Part shown: one piece after another, positions 57,328 through 64,000 of the stretch
Layout: every line of letters starts with the position of its first letter
Numbering within the stretch: position 1 is the first letter of the stretch
NCBI RefSeq assembly: GCF_019420015.1
Contig: NZ_JAHZIA010000039.1
Location: forward strand, 1 to 64,000
Source: Anaerofustis sp.
GTDB lineage: Bacteria > Bacillota > Clostridia > Eubacteriales > Anaerofustaceae
Direction: 5' to 3'
DNA: 64,000 nucleotides
Notes under the pieces: model-generated
What the model was told of the DNA's origin: nothing
The model's database searches: none
What the model saw: only the letters and a program-made list of their open reading frames with translations
Position numbers and translations under genes: made by a program

Positions 57328-57861
57328 TTATGAGTATATTTCTTCCTTTAATACACCGATATATTTAAGATTTCTGTATTTATCGTTATAATCCAAACCA
57401 TAACCCACAACAAATTCATTCGGTATATAAAAACCGTAATAATCTACAGGAACTTTTATTTCCTCTCTTCCTTTTTTAATAAGCAAAGAACAAACTTTAA
57501 GGCTCTTAGGCTTTCTTTCGTTAAGTATTCTCATCAAATAATCCAAAGTTCTTCCCGTATCCAAAATATCTTCAACAATCAGAATATCTCTTCCTTCTAT
57601 ATTTGTACTTAAGTCTTTTACTATATTTACAACACCAGAAGATTTGGTGCCTTCATAACTTGAAATAGCCATAAAGTCCATATCCACAAAAGTGTCTATT
57701 TCCCTTAATAAATCACTTAAAAACATAACGGCACCTCTCAAAACACATATAACGAGGGGATTTTTATCTTTATAATCTTCCGTCAAAATACTTCCCAGTT
57801 CCTTTACTTTAGCTTTAAGCTCCTCTTCTGTAATAAGAATTTCTTTGATATCTTCTTTCAT
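57328..57861 (-). CDS. hpt: Hypoxanthine phosphoribosyltransferase
   Basis: Purine salvage enzyme that makes IMP or GMP from hypoxanthine or guanine and PRPP. The PRPP loop is VEDILDTGRTLDYL; YGLDYNDKYRNLKYIGVL is near the end. The length of 177 aa is standard. It follows tilS by three bases, the conserved tilS-hpt-ftsH order. Confidence 0.97.
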   Translation of the reverse strand: MKEDIKEILITEEELKAKVKELGSILTEDYKDKNPLVICVLRGAVMFLSDLLREIDTFVDMDFMAISSYEGTKSSGVVNIVKDLSTNIEGRDILIVEDILDTGRTLDYLMRILNERKPKSLKVCSLLIKKGREEIKVPVDYYGFYIPNEFVVGYGLDYNDKYRNLKYIGVLKEEIYS

Positions 57862-57864
57862 TTT

Positions 57865-59247
57865 TTACCTCTCACAATTTTTATAATGTATATTTAATAT
57901 TTTTTTTGTATCCATATTTGCTTTATACTTATCGCTTATATCATAACCCAAAACAGCTATAATATTTTCTTCATCGGTCAGTAAAAGAATTTCGTCTCTT
58001 TTTTCTTTCGGGATTTTTTTATCAATAAAATATTTCTTTATACTTTTACTTCCCTTTAATCCTAAAGGAGAAAATACATCACCGCTTTTTCTATTCCTGA
58101 TAGAAAGATTCCCTACTATTTTATCATAATCAATGTATTTATCATCACTGTTTTTGTCTGAATAATTTATTTTTTCCAATTTAATAATATATTTGTCATT
58201 ATTAAATTCAAAACTTTCATTATTTTTGACAGGAAAATAAATATCTTTTTTCTCTTTATTATATTTTTCTTTATATGAAAAATATAATTTGTCATATCTT
58301 CTTCTGGCAACAATACCTCCTACCAAATTTACATCAAATGAAGTATTATCTTTATCTATTAAATCGATTATTTTGTTTATATGTTTTCCGCTTATATCTT
58401 TTTTTATGTTCATCTTTTCAAACATATTGAACAACACCTGTTTTTTTACCGCAATATGCAAAGATTTAAATTCATTCAATGTTATATATATATCATCTTC
58501 ACTTTTAAATATCTCAACATTTGAAGATAAAGAACAGAGCAAATCGTCAACTTCCTTTGCAACAAGGGAAATATCATAAAAATGAGAATATGCCTTTGTA
58601 TTTATCTCTTCCAAATGAGGAAGAATATTATGGCGAATGTTGTTTCTGCTATATTCGGTATTAAAATTTGTAATATCAGTAACATATCTCAAATTATTAC
58701 ATTTTATATAATCCATTATTTCCGATTTTGTTAAAGTCAACACTGGTCTTATTATATTCTTGTACCTTACGCCTATTCCCCTAAGTCCTTTTATTCCGCT
58801 TCCCCGCACCAAATTTAAAATAATACTTTCACAGTGATCCAGTAAATGATGGGCTGTTGCCGTTTTATCTATACCATTTTCTGCCATTATATTATCTATG
58901 AGTTCATATCTTTTTATTCTGCTTAATTCTTCAAGTCCTAAATCTGTATCTTCTTTTAAAGAAGGAATATCCACATGTTCAGAAAACAACTTGACATTAT
59001 ATAAAGAACATATTTCTTTTACAAATTTTTCATCATTAACGGCTTCCTGCCTAATATGATGATTTAAATGAAAAGCAAAAAGTTCAAAGTCAAGTTCTTC
59101 CTTTAACTTATTTAGTATATGAAAAAGACAGACAGAATCACTTCCGCCTGACAATGCAACAAGAACCTTATCATTTTTTTCTATTAGTTCATTGTCCAAA
59201 ATAAAATTTTTTACTTTATTTCTTATATAGTCGGATCTGTTTTCCAT
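57865..59247 (-). CDS. tilS: tRNA(Ile)-lysidine synthase
   Basis: Converts C34 of tRNA-Ile2 to lysidine, allowing AUA reading. The PP-loop is VALSGGSDSVCLFHIL near residue 35 after the chosen start; further parts are FHLNHHIR, TAHHLLDHCESIILNLVRGSG and the C-terminal domain with GLKGSKSIKKYFIDKKIPKEKR. The longest frame begins at 59283, but MENRSDYIRNK at 59247 gives the usual distance to the PP-loop; no clear ribosome site decides, and 59256 is also possible. Confidence 0.93.
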   Translation of the reverse strand: MENRSDYIRNKVKNFILDNELIEKNDKVLVALSGGSDSVCLFHILNKLKEELDFELFAFHLNHHIRQEAVNDEKFVKEICSLYNVKLFSEHVDIPSLKEDTDLGLEELSRIKRYELIDNIMAENGIDKTATAHHLLDHCESIILNLVRGSGIKGLRGIGVRYKNIIRPVLTLTKSEIMDYIKCNNLRYVTDITNFNTEYSRNNIRHNILPHLEEINTKAYSHFYDISLVAKEVDDLLCSLSSNVEIFKSEDDIYITLNEFKSLHIAVKKQVLFNMFEKMNIKKDISGKHINKIIDLIDKDNTSFDVNLVGGIVARRRYDKLYFSYKEKYNKEKKDIYFPVKNNESFEFNNDKYIIKLEKINYSDKNSDDKYIDYDKIVGNLSIRNRKSGDVFSPLGLKGSKSIKKYFIDKKIPKEKRDEILLLTDEENIIAVLGYDISDKYKANMDTKKILNIHYKNCER

Positions 59248-59283
59248 ATTATACATTTTAATAGACAGGATAACAATTATCAA

Positions 59284-59646
59284 GGTAAATAAACGAAATA
59301 TTGTTTATTATAGTAAAATTATGATATACTATCATAAAATCTAAATTATAAATAAATTTATATAATTATAATTGCAAAAATGATTTTTTCTGTTAAAATA
59401 AAGAGCTGATGTTTTTATAAAAATTTTACAATAATTTTAAATATAATATAATTAAATTCCACACTTTGAAAAAATTATTTTAAATATAACTTTTATAATT
59501 TATAAAAAACAATTATTAATAAAAATTTAATATGCCAATAATAATTTAATAATAAAATTATTTTATTATATATAATATATGAAAAACTTTATAGAAATAT
59601 CTAAATAATAAAGTTTTATAAAACTAATATTAATTTGAGGTTTAAT
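59284..59646. other. AT-rich intergenic region between divergent tilS and LCP genes
   Basis: About 360 bases, strongly AT-rich. The only structured element is the promoter and palindrome at 59301-59336. The remaining sequence up to the LCP start has only low-complexity A and T tracts and no ORF or hairpin I would defend. Confidence 0.5.
59301..59336 (+). promoter_or_regulatory. Promoter with palindromic operator candidate upstream of the LCP gene
   Basis: TTGTTT (59301), an 18-base spacer and TATACT (59325-59330) with extended TG. The perfect inverted repeat TATGATA-TAC-TATCATA (59320-59336) lies on the -10. It is about 310 bases upstream of the LCP start. Confidence 0.45.
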
Positions 59647-60993
59647 ATGGGTAAAATCATAGTAAAAAGAGCCGACGGAGAAATCATTAAAATAGATGAA
59701 AACGAGGCTTTGGGGGAACTTAGAAAAATAAGAAACAAAGAACAAAACAACAGAAAACGAAATGTAAGAAAAAAAAGACCTACTAATAACAGCAATCAAA
59801 AGCGACGACCTGACCCACCACAAAGAAGAAGACCAAACAGAGATTATATTGATAGGGAACAAATAGCAGATAATTCAAGAAAAAGAAAAAAAAGAAGAAA
59901 ACAAAAAAAACCGTTGATAAAAAAATTAAAGAAAATAGCCGTTTTTGTATTAGTTGCTTTAATTATAGTATCAGCATTTGGATATTATCAGGTTAATCAA
60001 ATCTTTGCAAAAATGAATACAGTCGAGTTTCCTACCAGTGACAGTGAACTCGGAATATCTCCTTATGTAAATGATTATTACAGAAAGGAAAATAAATATA
60101 TAAAAAATTATGCTTTATTCGGAGTCGATTCAAGAGGTGAAGAAAGCGGAAGAACAGATTCACTCATGATTTGCTCCGTAAATACCAAAACCGGTGAAAT
60201 CTCACTGACTTCGGTACTTAGGGATTCTTATATAAAAATTGCACAAGTCGACGATAAAGACTACGGTTTTGATAAAATAAATGCCGCTCATTCATTTGGA
60301 GGGCCAATAATGACGGTAAAAACATTAAACGAAAATTTCGATCTTAATATACATGACTATGTAGAAGTAAACTTTAAAGCAGTTGCTGATATAGTAGACG
60401 CCTTAGGCGGAATAACCGTAGATGTAAAAGAAGATGAAATTGAAAATTTAAACAAATATATAAGAGAAAACAACCGTCTGCTTAAGGGAAAAGCTTCTAA
60501 AGAACTTACAAAATCAGGAAAACAAACACTGGATGGTAAACAAGCTTTATCTTACTGCAGAATCAGATATGCAGGAAACGGAGACTACCAAAGAACGGCA
60601 CGACAAAGAATCGTAATGGGTAAAATATACAATAAACTTAAAAAGAGTAGTCTACTTACACAAAAAAAAGCATTGGAATCGGTTCTTCCTCACATAACGA
60701 CTTCTCTTAAGTCAAAAGATATGTGGCCTATAATATTTGCCTACCTAAAAAGTGAAAGCGGTCCTAAATCTCAATCTTTGACAAATGAAGATATTGTTAA
60801 ATCTGGAACAATCAACGGAGGATGGTGCTTAATATTCGATGACCTCAAAAGCAATGTACAATATTTGCATAAGTTAATATATAAAAACGAATATACAGTA
60901 TCACCTACAGTGGAAGAAAGAAATAATGCTTACGCAGAAAAAACCATGTATACAACAAAATATGCAATAGATTCAAAAGTATACACAAAATAA
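59647..60993 (+). CDS. LytR-CpsA-Psr family glycopolymer transferase
   Basis: LCP enzymes attach wall teichoic acids or polysaccharides to peptidoglycan. The start at 59647 is chosen because GAGG lies seven bases before; a TTG upstream at 59635 is less likely. A very basic cytoplasmic tail (about residues 28-95, many KRR/RRR runs) leads into a single membrane helix (about 97-118). The LCP domain shows YALFGVDSRGEESGRTDSLMICSV, LTSVLRDSYIKI with the Arg/Asp set, DKINAAHSFGG, and SYCRIRYAGNGDYQRTARQR. A terminator follows. Confidence 0.94.
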   Translation: MGKIIVKRADGEIIKIDENEALGELRKIRNKEQNNRKRNVRKKRPTNNSNQKRRPDPPQRRRPNRDYIDREQIADNSRKRKKRRKQKKPLIKKLKKIAVFVLVALIIVSAFGYYQVNQIFAKMNTVEFPTSDSELGISPYVNDYYRKENKYIKNYALFGVDSRGEESGRTDSLMICSVNTKTGEISLTSVLRDSYIKIAQVDDKDYGFDKINAAHSFGGPIMTVKTLNENFDLNIHDYVEVNFKAVADIVDALGGITVDVKEDEIENLNKYIRENNRLLKGKASKELTKSGKQTLDGKQALSYCRIRYAGNGDYQRTARQRIVMGKIYNKLKKSSLLTQKKALESVLPHITTSLKSKDMWPIIFAYLKSESGPKSQSLTNEDIVKSGTINGGWCLIFDDLKSNVQYLHKLIYKNEYTVSPTVEERNNAYAEKTMYTTKYAIDSKVYTK

Positions 60994-61002
60994 TAATAAA
61001 AA

Positions 61003-61042
61003 TAAAACAGCTTTTAAATAATATAAAGCTGTTTTATTTTAA
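61003..61042 (+). terminator. Terminator of the LCP gene
   Basis: Hairpin AAAACAGCTTT/AAAGCTGTTTT with a T-rich tail just after the LCP stop. Confidence 0.85.
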
Positions 61043-61099
61043 TTGAACTATTAAATAACATAATTATAATATTCTTCGGTAAATTAATTTATTTTACAA

Positions 61100-61131
61100 C
61101 AAAAAAAGAGCATGAAATTCATGCTCTTTAA
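61100..61131 (-). terminator. Terminator of rpsF-ssb-rpsR
   Basis: Hairpin AAAGAGCATGAA/TTCATGCTCTTT followed by a T-run on the minus strand, touching the rpsR stop. Confidence 0.9.
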
Positions 61132-61132
61132 A

Positions 61133-61375
61133 TTATTCTGTTGTATATGGTAACAATGCAGCATTTCTTGCAATATTAACTGCTTGTGTAACACCTCTTT
61201 GATGTTTTGCGCATGTACCTGTTACTCTTCTCGGTAAAATCTTGTATCTTTCAGATACATATTTTCTAAGAACTTTTATATCTTTATAATCAATGTGTTC
61301 TATTTTGTTTTCGCAGAAATAGCAAACTTTTTTTCTTCTTCTAAATCCGCCGTTAGATCCACCTTGTCTTTGCAT
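61133..61375 (-). CDS. rpsR: 30S ribosomal protein S18 (zinc-binding form)
   Basis: Small-subunit protein partner of S6. The sequence [34 protein letters not shown] is typical. It has C-x2-C (CYFC) and C-x2-H (TCAKH) that would bind zinc, as in the C+ form of S18. The length of 80 aa is normal. It is last in rpsF-ssb-rpsR. Confidence 0.98.
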   Translation of the reverse strand: MQRQGGSNGGFRRRKKVCYFCENKIEHIDYKDIKVLRKYVSERYKILPRRVTGTCAKHQRGVTQAVNIARNAALLPYTTE

Positions 61376-61402
61376 AGCTTTTCTCCTTCTTTAATTATTT
61401 AA

Positions 61403-61825
61403 TTAAAATGGCATATCGTCATCATCCATTTCGCTAAATCCATCCATTGGAACACCAAATTCGTTGTCCATACTAGAAGCGTTATTGCTTCTGGTCATAC
61501 CGTCATTTTTTGATCCAAGGAACGTTACCTCTTCAGCAACCACTTCAGTTACATATCTTTTACTACCATCATTTGCATCGTAGCTTCTTGTTTGAATTCT
61601 ACCTGCAACAGCCGTTTGTCTTCCTTTACTTAAATACTGACCGCAAAGTTCAGCGGTTTTACCCCAAGCTACAATCGGAATAAAATCAGTACCTCGTTCT
61701 CCGTCTCTCGACTTAAAAGTTCTGTCAACGGCTAATGTAAATGTGCTGACACTCGAACCGGATGTTAATACTCTGGTTTCGGGATCTCTTGTCAGACGTC
61801 CTATCAATACTACTTTATTTAGCAT
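61403..61825 (-). CDS. ssb: Single-stranded DNA-binding protein
   Basis: Coats single-stranded DNA in replication and repair. The N-terminal OB-fold shows NKVVLIGRLTRDPE, FTLAVDRTF, DFIPIVAWGKTAELC and RIQTRSYD. The Gly/Asn-rich linker ends in the acidic tail DDDDMPF that binds partner proteins. The length of 140 aa is standard. It lies between rpsF and rpsR as in most Firmicutes. Confidence 0.98.
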   Translation of the reverse strand: MLNKVVLIGRLTRDPETRVLTSGSSVSTFTLAVDRTFKSRDGERGTDFIPIVAWGKTAELCGQYLSKGRQTAVAGRIQTRSYDANDGSKRYVTEVVAEEVTFLGSKNDGMTRSNNASSMDNEFGVPMDGFSEMDDDDMPF

Positions 61826-61838
61826 TTTTATCTCCTAA

Positions 61839-62126
61839 TTAATATCTTTTTACGATAATGTCTCTTAAGATATCTTCTGTAATTCTGTAAACGTGGTTTA
61901 ATTCATCAAGGCAAGCTTTATCAGCTTCGAAGTTAATTAAAGCATAGTATGCATCACGATATTTATTTCTAATTTTATACGCTAATTTTTTCATGCCCCA
62001 TTCTTCAACTTCTTCAACTTTACCACCATTGTTTGTGATTACGTTTTGAATTTTTTCTATTATACCTTTTATTTCTTCTTCAGACATATCAGGTCTAACA
62101 GCTAAAAGTGTTTCATATTTTTTCAT
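61839..62126 (-). CDS. rpsF: 30S ribosomal protein S6
   Basis: Small-subunit protein. It shows YETLLAVRPDMSEEEIKGIIEKI, WGMKKLAYKIRNKYRDAYYALINFEA and the end ITEDILRDIIVKRY. The start at 62126 is chosen: AAGGAGGT stands seven bases before this ATG, and the upstream GTG at 62135 overlaps the ribosome site. This gives 95 aa, the usual length. First gene of the operon. Confidence 0.98.
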   Translation of the reverse strand: MKKYETLLAVRPDMSEEEIKGIIEKIQNVITNNGGKVEEVEEWGMKKLAYKIRNKYRDAYYALINFEADKACLDELNHVYRITEDILRDIIVKRY

Positions 62127-62135
62127 ATCTTTCAC

Positions 62136-62209
62136 CTCCTTATGGACTTATGGGGAAAATTTAATATTATATTTTCCCAAGGATGTGACTACTTTGTCAC
62201 AGTTTGTTA
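62136..62209 (-). promoter_or_regulatory. Structured leader of rpsF; possible S6:S18 autoregulatory element
   Basis: The rpsF 5' leader on the minus strand has two stable hairpins, TGTGAC/GTCACA and GGGAAAAT/ATTTTCCC, immediately before the ribosome site. S6:S18 leaders occupy this position in many bacteria, but I could not match the conserved CCG bulge with certainty. Confidence 0.35.
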
Positions 62210-62239
62210 ATTATACCATTATAAAAGTATTTTTGTAAA
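62210..62239 (-). promoter_or_regulatory. Promoter of rpsF-ssb-rpsR
   Basis: On the minus strand TTTACA (62239-62234), an 18-base spacer and TATAAT with extended TGG (62215-62210). Confidence 0.8.
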
Positions 62240-62327
62240 GCCTTTTATATAGTTTAAACACAAAAAATTTCGCTTTTTACTTAATATGAATAAAAAAGAA
62301 CAAATTATCTTGAATATTCAGAATATA

Positions 62328-62356
62328 TTGAAAATAATAAGAGATTATGGTATTAT
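62328..62356 (+). promoter_or_regulatory. Promoter of the ureohydrolase-YjiH unit
   Basis: TTGAAA (62328-62333), a 17-base spacer and TATTAT (62351-62356) with upstream TGG (extended -10). The start codon follows 60 bases later, with AGGAGG before it. Confidence 0.75.
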
Positions 62357-62415
62357 ACTTAAATATACTCTAATCTTCAATTAATATAAATGTAATATAT
62401 AGGAGGAATTTTATT

Positions 62416-63347
62416 ATGTCAGATGTTAAACAACCCGCAAGTGCATTATCATCACCTAGATTTTGCAACATGGGAACCTTTATGAGAATGGAAAAAGTAG
62501 ATTCGGCGAAAGGATTGGATTTCGTTATTGCAGGCGCACCTTTCGATACCGCAAGCTCATTTAGATCAGGCTCCCGTTTTGGGCCGAATGCAATACGTAA
62601 CATATCGGCAATGATGAAACCAAACAACGTATTAATGCAAGTTAATATAATGGAAAACTTAAAGGGTGGAGACATTGGCGACTTTCCTGTAATTCCGGGA
62701 TATATACATCCAACTTATAAAGCAATAGAAGAAGGAATATCAAATATAATAAAAGAAGATGCTATACCGATAACTCTTGGAGGAGACCATTCCATTACAC
62801 TTGCAGAGCTAAGAGCCGTAGCAAAAAAACATGGTCCGGTAGCATTGGTTCACTTTGACTCTCATTCAGACCTCTGTGATGAAGTATTCGGGGAAAAATA
62901 CAACCACGGAACACCTTTCAGAAGAGCTTTGGAAGAAGGACTTATCGACCCTTCCCATTCAATTCAAATCGGAATGAGAGGCTCTTTATATGATCCGGAT
63001 GAACATAAAATGGCTGCCGATCTCGGCATGTTATTAATCCCTGGACATAAAGTAAGAAAAAACTCATTGAAACAGTACTTGAAAGAGTCGGAGATAAACC
63101 TTGCTTCTTAACATTTGATATAGATTTTGTAGATCCTGCTTATGCACCTGGAACAGGCACACCAGAAGTAGGAGGATTCACATCTTGGGAAACTCTTGAA
63201 ATGGTCAGAGGAATAAAAGACCTTAATTTTATAGGTATGGATTTGGTAGAAGTATTACCTGCATATGACCACGGAGAAATTACAGCATATTTAGGTGCAA
63301 ATATAGTATTTGAATTCTTATCTATACTTGCTACCCAAAAGAAATAA
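62416..63347 (+). pseudogene. Agmatinase-type ureohydrolase, interrupted by a one-base frameshift
   Basis: Arginase/agmatinase superfamily. The first frame (62416-63111, 231 aa) carries GGDHSITLAE and LVHFDSHSDLCDE with Mn ligands, then leaves the family after HKVRK and ends KESEINLAS. The rest of the protein continues in another frame: ETVLERVGDKPCFLTFDID, then FVDPAYAPGTGTPEVGG with the last metal ligands, to the stop at 63347. The shift falls at an A6 tract, 63057-63062: one more A would restore a 310-aa protein of normal length. Substrate could be agmatine, guanidinobutyrate or another guanidino compound. It could be a true mutation, sequencing error or slippage site. The YjiH gene follows. 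Confidence 0.85.
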
Positions 63348-63372
63348 AAACAAAGATAGATAGAGAGAATAT

Positions 63373-64000
63373 ATGGAAAACTACACAGCAAAAACAAAAT
63401 ACGATCCGGACATGCCATCCAATGAATTGGACAATATACATTTTTCAAAAGATAAATTCACAAAAAGCTTTATTAAACTAGCCATTTGCTCAATTATAGG
63501 TATTTTAGTATTTTTCGTATCTGTACCACATAACGGAGAGAGCGAAATAATATTCAGTATTATATATAATTGGCTTGTCGGTTTAATGGGTAATTTCGCA
63601 TATTGGGTAATAACCCTTATTGTCGGCGGCAACTTATTCGCCCACATATACTTTAAATACATAAAAAAGGGAAAATGCCAATCAGCTTTTGCGGATGTAT
63701 ATCAAAACGATAACTTAATACATACATTTCTTTATACCATAGGATTTATATATGTATTTTTATATGCAATGAAAATGAATATACCTGGGTTCGTTGGTCC
63801 GGAGTTTATAGTCGGAGATGCAACCGGAGGAAGCGTTGTTCCGCCTATAGTACTAGGAGTACTCGGCATTATATTGGTAGGAGCAATATTTATGCCATTT
63901 CTGTTAAACTATGGAATACTAGAAATCGTAGGTGCATTACTGGAACCATTAATGAGACCTTTATTTAAAGTACCGGGTAAAGCGGCACTGGATGCCGTTG
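63373..64000 (+). CDS. YjiH-family nucleoside-recognition (Gate) membrane protein, partial
   Basis: The first 209 codons of a multi-pass membrane protein that continues past the window edge. After a soluble start (about 35 residues) come hydrophobic segments near residues 36-53, 62-83, 117-134 and 155-180. The stretch GGSVVPPIVLGVLGIILVGAIFMPFLLNYGILEIVGALLEPLMRPLFKVPGKAALDA matches the YjiH/YlbJ-like Gate family start. It is 25 bases downstream of the ureohydrolase, so the pair is probably one operon, suggesting transport linked to the guanidino compound, an inference. Confidence 0.88.
   Translation, partial: MENYTAKTKYDPDMPSNELDNIHFSKDKFTKSFIKLAICSIIGILVFFVSVPHNGESEIIFSIIYNWLVGLMGNFAYWVITLIVGGNLFAHIYFKYIKKGKCQSAFADVYQNDNLIHTFLYTIGFIYVFLYAMKMNIPGFVGPEFIVGDATGGSVVPPIVLGVLGIILVGAIFMPFLLNYGILEIVGALLEPLMRPLFKVPGKAALDAV

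Noticed and set aside
62340..62415. Guanidine riboswitch before the ureohydrolase
   Set aside because: The leader from the predicted start site to the ATG is only about 50 bases and has no ykkC-like or mini-ykkC hairpins.
1..64000. CRISPR arrays, insertion sequences, prophage or antiphage islands
   Set aside because: I saw no regularly spaced repeats, transposase or integrase motifs, terminal repeats or abrupt composition change. All genes look like core genome.

Overview
This 64 kb window is chromosomal DNA from an AT-rich, low-GC Gram-positive anaerobe of the Clostridia/Eubacteriales type. The evidence is Shine-Dalgarno sites close to AAGGAGG, sigma-A-like promoters, a T-box, a Mn riboswitch, clostridial gene order (greA-lysS; asp23-fakA-recG-rsmD-coaD; recF-gyrB-gyrA; ftsH-hpt-tilS-spoIIE) and two sporulation genes (ylbJ, spoIIE). 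I cannot name the genus from the sequence alone. I found no rRNA, tRNA, CRISPR array, insertion sequence, prophage or recognisable antiviral system. The window is mostly core genome.

Layout. 0.1-5.3 kb (minus): NAD(P)HX repair enzyme, lysyl-tRNA synthetase with an added C-terminal tRNA-binding domain, greA, and an unrecognised protein. 5.3-15.3 kb (plus): murI, addB, addA, tmcAL, ylbJ. 15.3-20.9 kb (minus): a coiled-coil protein, coaD, rsmD, recG, fakA-like DAK2 protein, Asp23 protein. 21.1-21.7 kb (minus): a small membrane protein. 22.0-28.2 kb (plus): recF, gyrB, gyrA and a LUD-domain protein. 28.2-35.5 kb (minus): Ig-like surface protein, pseudouridine synthase, YitT protein, pyk, pfkA, clostripain-family protease. 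35.8-36.8 kb (plus): C26 amidotransferase-like hydrolase and a TM1266-type small regulator. 36.9-41.9 kb (plus): leucine operon leuACDB behind a Leu T-box. 42.0-52.3 kb (minus): mntP with its yybP-ykoY Mn riboswitch, HAD phosphatase, 8-oxoguanine glycosylase, tRNA methyltransferase, PAP2 phosphatase, HtrA, WalJ, MurA, PHP protein, U32 protein. 52.5-54.9 kb (plus): spoIIE. 54.9-59.2 kb (minus): thioesterase, ftsH, hpt, tilS. 59.6-61.0 kb (plus): LytR-CpsA-Psr protein. 61.1-62.1 kb (minus): rpsR-ssb-rpsF. 62.4-64 kb (plus): a frameshifted agmatinase-type ureohydrolase and the start of a YjiH-family membrane protein that runs off the window.

How the genes work together: DNA repair and topology (AddAB, RecG, RecF, gyrase, Ogg), cell wall synthesis and remodelling (MurI, MurA, LCP, PAP2), translation and tRNA maturation (LysRS, TmcAL, TilS, TrmN6, RluA, S6/S18), lower glycolysis (PfkA, Pyk), leucine synthesis and metal homeostasis. 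The points most worth a second look are the LysRS/Trbp111-like fusion, an AddB without its N-terminal Walker A motif, the one-base frameshift in an A tract of the ureohydrolase, the unrecognised protein beside murI, a Spo0A-box-like element at spoIIE, and a palindrome on the long-leader promoter upstream of the LCP gene. I did not find a convincing entirely new multi-gene system.
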